From contig NZ_SWDV01000042.1 in the NCBI RefSeq assembly GCF_005877905.1, forward strand, positions 1 to 64,000: DNA of 64,000 nt, written 5' to 3'. The notes under the pieces are model-generated. The model saw only the letters and a list, made by a program, of their open reading frames with translations, was not told the origin of the DNA and did no database searches. Source of the stretch: Pseudomonas nicosulfuronedens (lineage in GTDB: Bacteria > Pseudomonadota > Gammaproteobacteria > Pseudomonadales > Pseudomonadaceae). This document shows positions 1 to 9,417 of this stretch, piece after piece; positions within the stretch are counted from its first letter, which is position 1; every line of letters starts with the position of its first letter. The position numbers and the translations under genes were made by a program.

Positions 1-1254
1 CTCGTCCTTGCCGCTGTAGTCCAGGCGCTTGGTCAGGTCGCCCTCGCCGCTGGCGATGTTGCGCAGCATGGCAGCAACGTTGAGGATCGGGCGGGTTACG
101 CCACGGGCGGTGAGCCACACCAGCAGCAGGCCGACAATGGCGGCAATCAGGCCGAAAATCGTCTGCCACAGCGCACCGCTGGAGTTGCGTTCATCCAGCT
201 GCTTCTGCAGTTCCAGCGCCGGAGCCAGCAGCACATCCTGCGGTACGTCGAGGACCACGGCCCAGGGCTTGGTGGCATCCGGGATTGGCAGCAGCGGTTC
301 CAGCACGCGCAGTTGGCCGCCCTGCTCCAGCACCTGCGGACGGCCGCCGGCCTGCAACGACAGCAGCTCCGCAGCCTGGTCGGGGATGGCCTTGGCCAGC
401 GGCTGGCCAAGCAGTCCTTCGTCGCTGCTGTAGCCGGCGAGCAGGCCGGCCGGGCTGACGATGCTGATGCTGCCGGCACCGTCGTAGAGCTGACGGTCAC
501 CATCGGTGGCCAGTTGTTGCAGACGGCTCAGGCTGATGTCGATGCCGATCACCGCAATGACCTTACCCTGGTCGATCAGCGGGAAGGTCACGGTGGTCAT
601 CAGCACCTTGGTGCCCGAGGCGCTGTCGAAATAGGGGTTGAGCACGCAGGCCTTGCGGGTCTGCAGCGGGCACAGCTGCCAGGTGTTGAACGGGCTGCCG
701 TCGAGCATGGCCGAGGTGTCGGCGATCATGTCCTCGGTGACGGCCAGGCCGGTCATTTCGCCAGAGGCCTTCTGTGCCCAGTAGGCACCGAAGCGGCCCT
801 TCTCGTTGCTGCCGGCGTCGGCCTGGTCATGGAAGGCGGCGTCCTGCCCGTCCAGCGCATCGGGCTCGAAGACCACGTAGAGGCTGAGCAGGTTCGGATT
901 GCTCTTGAGGCCGTCGCGCACCAGCAGGTTGAGGTCCTTGCGTACGGCGGCAGTGTCCGCACCATGCTGGGTGGACTGATCGCGCAGCTGGGCGACCTGG
1001 CGGGAGAACTGGTTGCCGAAGTGGTAAACGTCGGTGAAGAAGCGCTGGATGATCTCCGCCTGCTGCTCGCTGCGCGCCTGCATCCGCGACTTGGCGGCGT
1101 CCTTGAGCATGTCGGCGTTGGCCGCCTTGATCAGCTCGGCGTCGTGGTTCATCCGGAACAGCGAGAGTCCGACCAGCAGGCAGACGATGCAGAGCAGGCA
1201 GAGGCCGGTCAGCAGCGTGATCTTCCACTGGATCGAGAGGCGGGACAGGGGCAT
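1..1254 (-). CDS. Methyl-accepting chemotaxis protein (partial, C-terminal half beyond the window)
   Basis: The first 418 codons of a membrane chemoreceptor are read from the ATG at 1254 down to base 1, and the gene runs off the window edge. A basic N-terminus (MPLSRLSIQWK) leads into a first membrane segment at about residues 8-30. A roughly 320-residue periplasmic region follows and has the look of a dCache sensor, with FGAYW and IAVIGIDISLSRL stretches. A second membrane segment (IFGLIAAIVGLLLVWLTARG) and the start of a HAMP domain (TRPILNVAAMLRNIASGEG, ending DLTKRLDYSGKDE) come next. The cytoplasmic signalling domain should lie just outside. Such receptors bind a ligand in the periplasm and modulate CheA. 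The ligand cannot be told from the sequence. The call rests on the layout of two membrane segments, sensor and HAMP. Confidence 0.85.
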   Translation of the reverse strand, partial: MPLSRLSIQWKITLLTGLCLLCIVCLLVGLSLFRMNHDAELIKAANADMLKDAAKSRMQARSEQQAEIIQRFFTDVYHFGNQFSRQVAQLRDQSTQHGADTAAVRKDLNLLVRDGLKSNPNLLSLYVVFEPDALDGQDAAFHDQADAGSNEKGRFGAYWAQKASGEMTGLAVTEDMIADTSAMLDGSPFNTWQLCPLQTRKACVLNPYFDSASGTKVLMTTVTFPLIDQGKVIAVIGIDISLSRLQQLATDGDRQLYDGAGSISIVSPAGLLAGYSSDEGLLGQPLAKAIPDQAAELLSLQAGGRPQVLEQGGQLRVLEPLLPIPDATKPWAVVLDVPQDVLLAPALELQKQLDERNSSGALWQTIFGLIAAIVGLLLVWLTARGVTRPILNVAAMLRNIASGEGDLTKRLDYSGKDE

Positions 1255-1335
1255 GGAGGGACGTCCTTGGGAGAGAGCGGTTCTGTGTTGTTGTATCGGC
1301 TACAAAGGCGGCCACTTGAGCCACGCCCTTAAATG

Positions 1336-2352
1336 TCAGGGCTCCTGGCGGATCAGCGCGCGGTATTGCCCCGGCGTGGAGCCGGTCCATTTGCGGAAGG
1401 CCTTGTAGAAGGCGCTGGTGTCGGCAAAACCCAGCTCCTCGGCGAGATCGGCGAAGTTGCCGTCGCCGCTGTCCAACCGCGCGATGGCGAGGTCGCGGCG
1501 CAGCTGGTCCTTGAGCGCCTGGTAGGACTGCCCCTCGGCAGCCAGCTTGCGGCGCAGGGTCGAGGGTGCCATGTAGAAGTGCCCGGCGAGGGCATCGAGG
1601 TCCGGCCAGCGCTCGAACTTGAGGCTACGCAGGTAGGCCTTGGTGCGTGCGGTGAGGCTCTGCGGATCGCGGTAGCGCACCAGGATGTTCGCGGGTGCGC
1701 CACCGAGGAATCGCCGCAGCTCGCGCTCGTCGCGGCGTACCGGCAGATCGAGCGCTTCGGCATTGAACAACAGGCGTGACTGGCGACGGGCAAAGTTGAG
1801 GTTCTCGGTGAACATCACCCGGTAGTCGGCGATGAAGTCCGGCTGCAGGCAGCGCAGTTCGATGGCGAGCACAGGAATGCGTCGCCCCACCAACCAGCAG
1901 GCCAGCCCATGCAGCATCAGCCACAGGGTGAAGTAGCAGAAGGCACGCGGCGCCGGGCTCTCGGGTTCATCGACGACGATGGCGGCCAACCCGTCCTGGC
2001 GAGTCAGGCGCGGGGTGAAGCCATCGAACACCAGCCCCATGAAGCGCAGCGCGGCATTCATTGCCGCTTCCAGGGTCGGTTCGCGGATGGCCGCGGCGGC
2101 CATGAAGTTGAAGCTGCCGGACTTCATTCGCCGGGCGTTCATGCCGAAGAACTCGTCGTCCATCTCCTTGGCCAGGCGCAGCCATAGCCGCGCGTAGGCC
2201 TGGCTGGAAACCCGCGCGTAAGGCTTGCCGAACAGATCGGGGGCGATGCCGGCGGCCGCCAATAACGGCCCGTCATCGCGACCGGCGCGACGAAACTCGG
2301 CCAGCGCTTCGCTGACCAGGCGGATCGAGATGGTGCCCTTCTCTACGCCCAT
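1336..2352 (-). CDS. AraC-family transcriptional regulator (Arabinose_bd-type sensor)
   Basis: A 338-residue regulator. The first 240 or so residues resemble the sensor domain found in OruR/ArgR-like Pseudomonas AraC proteins (SSQAYARLWLRLAKEMDDEFFG near the start). The last 90 residues hold the two helix-turn-helix motifs, with the family signature LAEELGFADTSAFYKAFRKW followed by TGSTPGQYR. The gene is transcribed in the same direction as the acyl-CoA synthetase upstream and begins 51 bases after its stop, so the two are probably cotranscribed. It may therefore control fatty or branched-chain acid use, but the inducer is unknown. The start chosen is the ATG at 2352. The family call is secure and the specific role is inference. 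Confidence 0.85.
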   Translation of the reverse strand: MGVEKGTISIRLVSEALAEFRRAGRDDGPLLAAAGIAPDLFGKPYARVSSQAYARLWLRLAKEMDDEFFGMNARRMKSGSFNFMAAAAIREPTLEAAMNAALRFMGLVFDGFTPRLTRQDGLAAIVVDEPESPAPRAFCYFTLWLMLHGLACWLVGRRIPVLAIELRCLQPDFIADYRVMFTENLNFARRQSRLLFNAEALDLPVRRDERELRRFLGGAPANILVRYRDPQSLTARTKAYLRSLKFERWPDLDALAGHFYMAPSTLRRKLAAEGQSYQALKDQLRRDLAIARLDSGDGNFADLAEELGFADTSAFYKAFRKWTGSTPGQYRALIRQEP

Positions 2353-2403
2353 GGCGCCCCGTGTTCAGGAGCGCACACCTGGGCGCAGGAAGCTGCCGGA
2401 CGC

Positions 2404-4083
2404 TCAGCCACGCTTGCTGCGCACCTCTTCCATGCTGATCTCGCGCATGCGGAACTTCTGGATCTTGCCGGTCACCGTCATCGGGAACTCGTCGCAGAAG
2501 CGGAAGTGGCGCGGCACCTTGAAGTGGGCGATGGCGTTCTTGCAGAAGGTGCGCAGCTCGTCTTCGGCGACGCTATGGCCGGGGTGGAACTTGACCCAGG
2601 CCACCAGCTCCTCGCCGTACTTCTCGTCGGGGATGCCGATCACCTGGGCGTCGGCCACAGCGTGGTGGGTGTAGAGGAACTCCTCGATCTCGCGCGGATA
2701 GATGTTCTCGCCGCCACGGATGATCATGTCCTTGCTGCGCCCGACGATTCGTACGTTGCCGGCTTCGTCCATCTCGGCAAGGTCGCCGGTGAGCATCCAG
2801 CGCGCCGGGCTGATGGCCTCGGAAGTCGCCTGCGGGTTGTTCCAGTAGCCGAGCATCACGCTGTAGCCACGGGTGCACAGCTCGCCGATGGTGCCGCGCG
2901 GAACGATGCGGCCGTCGCCGTCGATGATCTTGCTTTCCAGGTGCGGTTGGGTGCGACCGACGGTGGTGACGCGGGTTTCCAGGTCGTCTTCCGGGCCGGT
3001 CTGCAGGGACACCGGGCTGGTCTCGGTCATGCCATAGGCGATCTGCACCTCGGCCATGTGCATCTCGTCGATGACCCGACGCATCACTTCGATCGGGCAG
3101 GTCGCGCCGGCCATGATGCCGGTGCGCAGGCTCGACAGGTCGAAGTCGCGGCGAGTCGGATGGTCCAGTTCAGCAATGAACATGGTGGGTACGCCGTACA
3201 GCGCGGTGGCCTTTTCTTCCGCCACTGCCGCCAGGGTCGCCTCGGGCTCGAAGCTGGGCGCGGGGTAGATCATGGTAGAGCCGTGGGTCAGGCAGCCAAG
3301 GTTGCCCATCACCATGCCGAAGCAGTGATACAGCGGCACCGGGATCACCAGGCGGTCGTTTTCGGTGAGGCCGAGGCTATCGCCGACCATCAGGCCGTTA
3401 TTGAGGATGTTGTAGTGGCTGAGCGTGGCGCCCTTGGGGAAGCCGGTGGTGCCGGAGGTGTACTGGATATTGATCGGCTCGTCGAACTGCAGCAGCGCCT
3501 GGCGCTCGGTGAGTTCGGCCGCGGCGATGCCACGGCCCAGCGGCTCCAGCTGGCTCCAGCGCAGGAAGCCGGTGGGCGCGGTATCGGACAGGCTGATCAC
3601 CCCGCGCAGCTCCGGCAGGCGGTCGCTGGACAGCTCGCCCGGCCGTCCCTGCCCCAGCTCGGGCAACAGGTCGGCGAGCATGCCGTGGTAGTCGGAAGTC
3701 TTGAAGGCATCCGCGCACACCAGCCAGCGGCAACCGGACTGCTTGAGCGCGTATTCGAGTTCGTTCACCCGGTAGGCCGGGTTGATGTTGACCAGCACGG
3801 CGCCAACCTTGGCGCTGGCGAACTGGGTGATACACCACTGCGCGCAGTTGGGCGCCCAGATGCCCAGGCGGTCACCGGGACGCAGACCGAGAGCGAGGAA
3901 GGCGCGGGCGATGCCATTGACCACCTCGGCCAGCTCGGCCCAGGTGTAGCGCAGCTGCTGGTGACGCACGACCAGGGCCTCGCGCGCGGCGAAAAGCTCG
4001 ACGGTGGCATCGAAGGCAGCGCCGACGGTCATGGCCAGCAGGGGTTTGTCCTGGGGGCCGCGGGTGTAACTCAGGTGGTTCAT
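2404..4083 (-). CDS. Acyl-CoA synthetase (AMP-forming), probably LiuR-controlled
   Basis: A 559-residue member of the adenylate-forming ligases, activating a carboxylic acid to its CoA thioester with ATP in the cytoplasm. The phosphate-binding signature [11 protein letters not shown], the YGMTETSP motif and the C-terminal [16 protein letters not shown] and TGKIQK (conserved lysine) motifs are all present. The length fits medium- or long-chain fatty-acyl-CoA synthetases. The ATG at 4083 is preferred over an upstream ATG at 4116 because an AAGGG ribosome site sits 7-8 bases before it. A perfect TTTACGTTAACGTAAA palindrome lies 135 bases upstream and is identical to the one before liuR. This suggests the enzyme belongs to the leucine/branched-chain acid regulon. 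The substrate is not determined by sequence. Confidence 0.88.
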   Translation of the reverse strand: MNHLSYTRGPQDKPLLAMTVGAAFDATVELFAAREALVVRHQQLRYTWAELAEVVNGIARAFLALGLRPGDRLGIWAPNCAQWCITQFASAKVGAVLVNINPAYRVNELEYALKQSGCRWLVCADAFKTSDYHGMLADLLPELGQGRPGELSSDRLPELRGVISLSDTAPTGFLRWSQLEPLGRGIAAAELTERQALLQFDEPINIQYTSGTTGFPKGATLSHYNILNNGLMVGDSLGLTENDRLVIPVPLYHCFGMVMGNLGCLTHGSTMIYPAPSFEPEATLAAVAEEKATALYGVPTMFIAELDHPTRRDFDLSSLRTGIMAGATCPIEVMRRVIDEMHMAEVQIAYGMTETSPVSLQTGPEDDLETRVTTVGRTQPHLESKIIDGDGRIVPRGTIGELCTRGYSVMLGYWNNPQATSEAISPARWMLTGDLAEMDEAGNVRIVGRSKDMIIRGGENIYPREIEEFLYTHHAVADAQVIGIPDEKYGEELVAWVKFHPGHSVAEDELRTFCKNAIAHFKVPRHFRFCDEFPMTVTGKIQKFRMREISMEEVRSKRG

Positions 4084-4216
4084 GGCTTTCCCTTGTTGTG
4101 CTTGTTCTGGGATCAACGCTGAACGATCGGTCCAGGCAGCGGCGCAAAGCGCCGAGGACCAGGCTGACTCAACTGCAACCTTCGGACTGACTGACCGGTC
4201 GCGGGCTGCAGGGCAT

Positions 4217-4240
4217 GTTTACGTTAACGTAAAGGTAAAC
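4217..4240. promoter_or_regulatory. LiuR-type operator upstream of the acyl-CoA synthetase
   Basis: A perfect 16-bp palindrome TTTACGTTAACGTAAA (4218-4233) with a trailing GGTAAAC half-repeat. All 24 bases are identical to 48608-48631 before liuR. MerR-family LiuR is known to repress liu genes through TTTACGTnnACGTAAA-like sites, and the assignment here is by that identity. The site lies 135 bases upstream of the acyl-CoA synthetase start. Confidence 0.75.
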
Positions 4241-4595
4241 GCAACCCCGACCTTCGATCACGCGGTCAGCCGGGCGCCTCCGCTTCATTCAGGATAGCTA
4301 CTCACAAACCGTGCCATCCGTCCTGAAAGCCATATGCGACAAGGCTTTGAGAAGATTTCCAGGCTTGCCCCGCGAACGCTTTCCGGTTGCATTTCGCAAC
4401 AGCTCGGGCAAGCTGCCGCGCCACCGCCGCCAGCAGTCCTAGCGGCCTGGCTGGAAAGCCGTCGATACGTCTCAGGTTGTCGCAATCTGAGACTCCCCGC
4501 ACCACGTGCGCTAGCACGGGCCTTGCAGTAGAATTCGACGAAAATGCCTACATGGATGTAGACAAAATCCCACTCAACGCTTGCGAATCACATCC
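4241..4595. other. Intergenic region between the acyl-CoA synthetase and pbpG
   Basis: Non-coding stretch between two divergent genes. Apart from the LiuR-type operator at its left end, I see only a short interrupted palindrome CTACATGGATGTAG just upstream of pbpG (about 4549-4562). That palindrome may be part of the pbpG promoter region. No convincing small gene or RNA is visible. Confidence 0.4.
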
Positions 4596-5528
4596 ATGAC
4601 TACTCGTCGTTCGATACTGAGCCTGCTGTTTGCCTGCGCCGCTGTTGTCTGTACATCGAACTCCTTCGCCGCCACTCCTGCCAAGGCGGCCTCCCCGAAA
4701 GATCTGGTGCTGGCCTCGGGCAGCGCGCTGGTGGTCGACCTGGAGAACGGCAAGACCCTCTACTCCAGCAACCCCAACCTGGTGGTGCCCATCGCCTCGG
4801 TGACCAAGCTGATGACCGCGATGGTCACCCTGGACGCCAAGCTGCCGATGAACGAGCTGATCCCCGTGGACATCTCCGAGACTGCCGAGATGAAGGGCGT
4901 GTTCTCCCGCGTGCACCTGGGCAGCATGATCAGCCGCCAGAACATGCTGCTGCTGGCCCTGATGTCTTCGGAAAACCGTGCTGCCGCGAGCCTCGCGCAT
5001 AACTATCCGGGCGGCTCGAAGGCCTTCGTCGCGGCCATGAACGCCAAGGCGAAATCCCTCGGCATGACCAGCACCCATTACGTCGAGCCCACCGGCCTGT
5101 CGATCCACAACGTCTCCGACGCCAACGACCTGATCCGCCTGGCCAAGGCCGCCTACACCTACCCGCAGATCCGCCAGCTGAGCACCACCGCCACCAGCGA
5201 CGCGCGCTTCAGCAAGCCCAGCTACTCGCTGAGCTTCTTCAACACCAACCCGCTGGTGCGCAGCGGCAAGTGGGACATCCGCCTGACCAAGACCGGTTTC
5301 ACCAACGACGCCGGCCACTGTCTGGTGATGGTCACCATGATGAACGGTCGCCCCGTCGCCCTGGCCTTGCTAGACGCCTTCGGCAAGCGCACTCACGTGG
5401 CCGACGCCGCCCGTATCCGCCGCTGGGTGGAAACCGGCGTCGCCTCGCCGGTGCCCGCCGTCGCCCTGCAGTACAAGGCCCAGCGCAGCCAGGCGCGAGC
5501 CGCCGGCATGACGGCCACCGCCGAGTAA
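4596..5528 (+). CDS. pbpG: D-alanyl-D-alanine endopeptidase (penicillin-binding protein 7)
   Basis: A 310-residue exported serine peptidase of the S11 family that cleaves D-Ala-meso-diaminopimelate cross-links in peptidoglycan in the periplasm. A signal peptide covers about residues 1-24, ending SNSFA-A. All three active-site motifs are intact: SVTK at 68-71, SEN at 125-127 and KTG at 232-234. The length matches E. coli PbpG. The ATG at 4596 gives a normal signal peptide; an in-frame TTG at 4581 would add five residues. No strong Shine-Dalgarno sequence is visible before either start. The gene is monocistronic and followed by a 176-base gap. Confidence 0.93.
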   Translation: MTTRRSILSLLFACAAVVCTSNSFAATPAKAASPKDLVLASGSALVVDLENGKTLYSSNPNLVVPIASVTKLMTAMVTLDAKLPMNELIPVDISETAEMKGVFSRVHLGSMISRQNMLLLALMSSENRAAASLAHNYPGGSKAFVAAMNAKAKSLGMTSTHYVEPTGLSIHNVSDANDLIRLAKAAYTYPQIRQLSTTATSDARFSKPSYSLSFFNTNPLVRSGKWDIRLTKTGFTNDAGHCLVMVTMMNGRPVALALLDAFGKRTHVADAARIRRWVETGVASPVPAVALQYKAQRSQARAAGMTATAE

Positions 5529-5638
5529 GCCCCATCGCGCTGGCGGAGCCCGCTCCGCCAGCTGCCCTCTCCTGCTCCCCTCTCCTTCCTCCTCTCGCTC
5601 TGTCGCTTCAGCCCTGCTGGATGGCGCTTCCGTCACTT

Positions 5639-5656
5639 ATATGCCGACCGTCATTC
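5639..5656. promoter_or_regulatory. Putative TetR operator before the thioesterase/thiolase genes
   Basis: Site ATATG-CCGACCGT-CATTC, matching GAATG-TCAACCAG-CATTC before the tetR gene (7639) and GAATG-TCGACCGT-CATCT before the SDR gene (9418). All three have the same 8-base spacer. It lies 49 bases upstream of the thioesterase start. The assignment to the TetR at 7682 is inference from placement. Confidence 0.5.
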
Positions 5657-5704
5657 AATGCTAGTATGACGCCCATAATATTTCTGCAAGCGCTGGAGCC
5701 CGCG

Positions 5705-6244
5705 ATGACCGAACTGACACTGACCCGTGAACAGAAGATTGCTGCCTGGGAAGCGGTCGCCGCGCAGATGCGCCAGCGTCTGGCCGAGCCCGGCGTGGTG
5801 TCACTGCAGGAGGTGCGTGGCAAGACCCCCCAGGAATTCTTCGACGGTATCGGCGCGGGTGAGCTGCCTGCCCCGCCGATCAACGCGCTGATCGGCTTCG
5901 TTCCGCTGGAATGGGGTCAGGGCCGCTTCATCTTCCAGGGCACCCCGGACATGCGCCATTACAACCCGCTGGGCACCGTGCACGGCGGCTACGCGGCCAC
6001 TTTGCTGGACTCGGCCATGGGCTGCGCGGTGCACACCATGCTCGAACCGGGACTGGGCTACACCACCACCGACCTGCGCATCAGCTACATCCGTGCGCTG
6101 ACCCGCGACACCGGGCCGATTCGCGCTGAGGGCACCATCGTGCATGTCGGCCGCTCCACCGCCCTGGCCGAGGGCCGCCTCTACGACGTGGACGGCCGCC
6201 TGTACGCCACCGGCTCCACGACCTGCCTGATCCTCGGGCGCTGA
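5705..6244 (+). CDS. PaaI-family hotdog thioesterase
   Basis: A 179-residue hotdog-fold acyl-CoA thioesterase with the helical core motif YNPLGTVHGGYAATLLDSAMG, whose HGG is typical of PaaI/4HBT-like enzymes. The C-terminal strands carry TTTDLRISYIRAL and TGSTTCLI. It would hydrolyse acyl-CoA thioesters in the cytoplasm; the acyl group is unknown. The N-terminal 45 residues are a helical extension common in the subgroup. The start at 5705 has GGAG about 8 bases upstream. It is followed after 19 bases by a thiolase, so the two probably form an operon. A putative TetR operator lies at 5639-5656. Confidence 0.87.
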   Translation: MTELTLTREQKIAAWEAVAAQMRQRLAEPGVVSLQEVRGKTPQEFFDGIGAGELPAPPINALIGFVPLEWGQGRFIFQGTPDMRHYNPLGTVHGGYAATLLDSAMGCAVHTMLEPGLGYTTTDLRISYIRALTRDTGPIRAEGTIVHVGRSTALAEGRLYDVDGRLYATGSTTCLILGR

Positions 6245-6263
6245 ACTTCCCAGGAGAACGACC

Positions 6264-7397
6264 ATGACTTCCGTCGTCATCGCGGGTTACGCCCGCTCCC
6301 CGTTCCATTTCGCCAAGAAGGGGGCGCTGATCGACGTGCGCCCGGATGACCTCGCTGCACAGACGGTGAAGGCACTGGTACAACGCAGCGGGCTGGATGC
6401 CAACCTGATCGAGGACCTGATCATGGGTTGCGCCTACCCCGAGGCCGAACAGGGCATGAACCTGGCGCGCATCACCGGCTTCCTCGCCGGGCTGCCGGAG
6501 ACGGTGGCGGGCGCCACGGTGAACCGCTTCTGCGGCTCGTCCATGACCTCCATCCACTTCGCTGCCGGGCAAATCCAGCTCGGCGCCGGAGAGGCCTTCA
6601 TCTGTGCCGGCGTGGAGTCCATGACCCGCGTCCCCATGGGCGGCTTCAACCTCGCGCCCAACCCGCGCCTGCTGGCCGAATTCCCACAGGCCTACATGGC
6701 CATGGGGCAGACGGCCGAGATCGTCGCCGAGCGCTTCGGCATCTCCCGCGAGGACCAGGAAGCCATGGCCGTGGGCTCCCACGCCAAGGCTGCCCGCGCC
6801 CGTGAGCAAGGCCTGTTGGCAGCGGAGATCGTGCCCATCGACACACCCAACGGCGTGGTCAGCGAAGATGGCTGCATCCGCCCCGGCACCAGCCTGGAAG
6901 CACTGGCGCAGCTCAAGCCGGCCTTTGGCGGCAGTGTCACCGCCGGCACCGCCTCGCCGCTCACCGATGGCGCAGCGGCCGTGCTGGTGTGCAGCGAAGA
7001 CTTCGCCCGCGACAACGGACTGGACATCCTGGCGCGGGTGAAAGCCGTCGCCGTGGTCGGCTGTCCGCCGGAAATCATGGGCATGGGCCCGCTCTACGCC
7101 ACCCGCAAACTGCTGGATCGCAGTGGACTGCGGATGGCCGACATCGACCTGATGGAGATCAACGAGGCTTTCTCCAGCCAGGCGCTGGCCTGCCTGCGCG
7201 GCCTGGAGCTGGATATCGACCGAGTCAACCTGCACGGCGGCGCCCTGGCCATCGGCCATCCGCTGGGCGCTACCGGCGCACGCATCACCGGCAAGGCGGC
7301 GGCGCTGCTGAAGGAAACCGGCGGGCGCTACGCCATCGCCACCCAGTGCATTGGTGGCGGGCAAGGTGTGGCGACTTTGCTGGAAGCCGTGCGCTGA
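6264..7397 (+). CDS. Acetyl-CoA acyltransferase (thiolase)
   Basis: A 377-residue thiolase that cleaves 3-ketoacyl-CoA with CoA to give acetyl-CoA, or runs in reverse. The nucleophile is Cys90 in NRFCGSS. The catalytic His332 lies in GHPLGATG and the acid/base Cys362 in CIGGGQG, so the active site is complete. The length is a little short of FadA/AtoB (about 390). The ribosome site CAGGAGAACGACC precedes the ATG. It is coupled to the upstream thioesterase and lies before a TetR gene. Its substrate class, beta-oxidation or degradative, cannot be decided from sequence. Confidence 0.9.
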   Translation: MTSVVIAGYARSPFHFAKKGALIDVRPDDLAAQTVKALVQRSGLDANLIEDLIMGCAYPEAEQGMNLARITGFLAGLPETVAGATVNRFCGSSMTSIHFAAGQIQLGAGEAFICAGVESMTRVPMGGFNLAPNPRLLAEFPQAYMAMGQTAEIVAERFGISREDQEAMAVGSHAKAARAREQGLLAAEIVPIDTPNGVVSEDGCIRPGTSLEALAQLKPAFGGSVTAGTASPLTDGAAAVLVCSEDFARDNGLDILARVKAVAVVGCPPEIMGMGPLYATRKLLDRSGLRMADIDLMEINEAFSSQALACLRGLELDIDRVNLHGGALAIGHPLGATGARITGKAAALLKETGGRYAIATQCIGGGQGVATLLEAVR

Positions 7398-7440
7398 ACA
7401 CGCGCTTATCGTCTCGAAATGCTCCTCTGCCTGAGCATGC

Positions 7441-7544
7441 CCTCTCCCTGAAGGGAGAGGGAGTTGACCGTGCCGGCTGACGCCTTCACTTCAACCGGCA
7501 CCGAACGGTCCCCTCTCCCTTCAGGGAGAGGGTTAGGGAGAGGG
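7441..7544. repeat. REP-like paired hairpin element, family A copy 1
   Basis: Two copies of the hairpin CCCTCTCCCTGAAGGGAGAG, in opposite orientation, flank a core of about 50 bases that ends CACCGAACGGTC. Related elements lie at 19007-19147 and 43928-44086. It sits between the thiolase and the tetR gene. There is no transposase, so it is a non-autonomous dispersed repeat. Confidence 0.8.
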
Positions 7545-7638
7545 AAACCACTGGCGCAGCCTATCAACGGATCGCCGCTGGGCCCTGGCCATCTTGCAGC
7601 CTGCCCTGAATCATCCCCCCTGCGCCCACCCTGCGTTA

Positions 7639-7656
7639 GAATGTCAACCAGCATTC
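7639..7656. promoter_or_regulatory. Putative TetR autoregulatory operator
   Basis: GAATG-TCAACCAG-CATTC is a perfect 5-bp inverted repeat with an 8-base spacer, 25 bases before the tetR start. Its arms and spacer pattern recur before the thioesterase (5639) and the SDR (9418). Confidence 0.5.
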
Positions 7657-7681
7657 CATGTACCGCAGGAGACAACCGGTC

Positions 7682-8248
7682 ATGCGTTACTCCGAAGACC
7701 ACAAGGCCCAGACCCGCGAACGCATCATCAACGAAGCGGCGCAGCGCTTCCGCAGCGAGGGCGTCGACGCCACCGGCCTGCAGACGCTGATGAAGGCACT
7801 GGGCCTGACCCACGGCGGCTTCTATGCGCACTTCAAGTCCAAGGACGAGCTGGTGGAAATCGCCCTGCAGCAGGCTGCCGCGCAGCTGCGTCCGGTCGTC
7901 GATCAGCAGTTCGAGAAGGAAGACCCGCTGCCCGGCTTCATCGACCAGTACCTTTCCACCGGCCACCGAAATGCGCCGGGCAAGGGCTGCCCGCTGCCCA
8001 CCATCTCGGCGGAACTGGGCGCACGCGGCCACGCCAGCGCCACCACCGATGCCATCGTCCAGGCGCGCATCGATGCCATCGAGAAGGCGCTGCCGACCGA
8101 GCATGCGGAAGATGAAAGCGTCGCCCTCCTCGCCACCCTGATCGGTGCGCTGGTGCTGTCGCGCAGCGTGGCCGACCCAGAGATGTCCGACCGCATCCTG
8201 GACAGCACGCGCCGGCATTTGAAGCGGGAGATCGGTGCGGCGGAGTGA
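7682..8248 (+). CDS. TetR-family transcriptional regulator
   Basis: A 188-residue repressor with an N-terminal helix-turn-helix (RIINEAAQRFRSEGVDATGL then LGLTHGGFYAHFKSKDELV), typical of TetR/AcrR proteins. The ligand-binding C-terminal domain is about 130 residues. The ATG at 7682 is preferred to one at 7658 because AGGAG lies 10-15 bases before it. It sits between the thioesterase/thiolase pair and a divergent-lying SDR gene. Similar 18-base sites occur before all three transcription units, so I infer it represses itself and both neighbours, probably responding to an acyl-CoA or aldehyde-like ligand. Confidence 0.88.
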   Translation: MRYSEDHKAQTRERIINEAAQRFRSEGVDATGLQTLMKALGLTHGGFYAHFKSKDELVEIALQQAAAQLRPVVDQQFEKEDPLPGFIDQYLSTGHRNAPGKGCPLPTISAELGARGHASATTDAIVQARIDAIEKALPTEHAEDESVALLATLIGALVLSRSVADPEMSDRILDSTRRHLKREIGAAE

Positions 8249-8279
8249 ATTCCCCACGATAGATGCATGCGGCATCTTT

Positions 8280-8355
8280 GTAGGGCGCATAACGCGCCAG
8301 CGTTATCCGCCAATCAAGGGCCGGCGGATAACCTGTTCCAGGTTATTCGCCCTAC
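8280..8355. repeat. REP-like inverted repeat, family C copy 1
   Basis: The outer ends GTAGGGCGCATAACGC and GTTATTCGCCCTAC are inverted, with internal GCGTTATCCGCC and GGCGGATAAC arms. The same organisation occurs at 26358-26429 and 41904-41980. It follows the tetR stop. Confidence 0.75.
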
Positions 8356-8391
8356 GCCACTGACGTACGGCCAGCCCTGCGCCCGGACCCT

Positions 8392-8461
8392 GTAGGAGCG
8401 AGCTTGCTCGCGAACCTGCAAGGCACGGTGCCAAGCAGTTCGCGAGCAAGCTCGCTCCTAC
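8392..8461. repeat. REP hairpin, family B copy 1
   Basis: GTAGGAGCGAGCTTGCTCGC followed by GAAC, then about 25 variable bases, then the exact reverse complement. This is the common Pseudomonas REP type. It lies between the convergent tetR and SDR genes. Confidence 0.85.
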
Positions 8462-8474
8462 AAAGAGCCGCGCA

Positions 8475-8502
8475 TAAAAAAGCCCCGGCACAAGGCCGGG
8501 GC
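8475..8502 (-). terminator. Rho-independent terminator of the SDR gene
   Basis: Stem GCCCCGGC (8482-8489) and GCCGGGGC (8495-8502), followed on the minus strand by a run of T (complement of the A run at 8476-8481). It is placed just after the stop of the leftward SDR gene. Confidence 0.85.
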
Positions 8503-8528
8503 AAGCTTTTCGCCACTCAATTGCTCGG

Positions 8529-9335
8529 TTATTCCACCGCGACGCCATAACGCTGCGCCGGAGCGCTGCGCGACAGGTTCGGCGCCATCTTCAGGCGTGC
8601 GGCGGTAAAGGCTTCGAACTCACTCGCATCCGGCAGCGCCGGCAAGGTCACCACTTCGCCCTGGGCCAGGCCGGCCAGCGCGGCGTCGACCATGTGGTTC
8701 ACGTCCATCAGCATCTCCGCGGGCAGTGCGGAGATGTCGGTGCCGGCGCGGTCCCAGATTTCGGTACGGGTGGCACCCGGCAGCACGGCCTGGATGCGCA
8801 GCCCTTGCGGCGCCAGTTCCTGCTGCATGGATTGGGTCAGGTTGAGCACGAAGGCCTTGGTGGCGCTGTAGCTGCCGTTGAACAGCTCCGGCGCCAGCGC
8901 CAGCACCGAGGCCACGTTGATGATGGTGCCGCGACCGCGCCCGGCGAAGGCCTTGGCGGCAGCGCCGGCCAGACGCGCGGTGGCGATGACATTCAGCTCG
9001 ATCATGCTTTCCAGGCGGTCCAGGTCGGTCTCCAGCAGAGTGCCGTTGATCGCCACGCCGGCGTTGTTCAGCAGCAGGCTGATGCTGGTGTCCTCGGCCA
9101 GGCGCGCTTCGACGCGAGCACGATCCTCGCGGCGGGTCAGGTCGGCCTTGAGCACATCCACCGAGACGCCGTACTCCTCACCCAAGCGCGCGGCCAGCGC
9201 CTCCAGGCGTTGCTGGTCGCGGGCCACCAGCAGCAGGTCGTAGCCCTGGGCAGCCAGGCGTTGCGCATAGGTGGCGCCGATGCCCGAAGAAGCGCCAGTG
9301 ATCAGAGCGCGGCCCAGTTCGGATTTGGCATTCAT
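8529..9335 (-). CDS. Short-chain dehydrogenase/reductase (SDR)
   Basis: A 268-residue NAD(P)-dependent oxidoreductase of the classical SDR type. The cofactor motif TGASSGIG is at residues 13-20, NNAG follows, and the catalytic residues Ser143, Tyr156 and Lys160 are in place (YSATK). The C-terminal sequence resembles Pseudomonas proteins of the DltE/YqjQ-like subgroup. The ATG at 9335 has GGAG about 10 bases upstream; a longer reading from 9368 lacks this. A site GAATG-N8-CATCT at 9418-9435 matches the putative TetR operators, linking it to the thioesterase/thiolase module. The substrate is unknown; a hydroxyacyl or aldehyde role is inference. Confidence 0.88.
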   Translation of the reverse strand: MNAKSELGRALITGASSGIGATYAQRLAAQGYDLLLVARDQQRLEALAARLGEEYGVSVDVLKADLTRREDRARVEARLAEDTSISLLLNNAGVAINGTLLETDLDRLESMIELNVIATARLAGAAAKAFAGRGRGTIINVASVLALAPELFNGSYSATKAFVLNLTQSMQQELAPQGLRIQAVLPGATRTEIWDRAGTDISALPAEMLMDVNHMVDAALAGLAQGEVVTLPALPDASEFEAFTAARLKMAPNLSRSAPAQRYGVAVE

Positions 9336-9417
9336 GGTTGTTTCTCCAGTGGGGCGACTCGCCCGCATGCAAGGGATGTGAGGGCCCGCAGGCCGTCTGG
9401 AATGTCCGGCGCGCTTT

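Noticed and set aside
2506-4122. 538-residue plus-strand ORF opposite the acyl-CoA synthetase
   Set aside because: Shadow frame with the typical antisense composition; the minus-strand product has clear ligase motifs.
4581-5528. TTG start at 4581 for pbpG
   Set aside because: ATG at 4596 gives a standard signal peptide; the extra five residues have no support.
8392-8461. REP hairpins considered as transcription terminators
   Set aside because: They lack T runs, and the SDR gene already has a proper terminator at 8475-8502.
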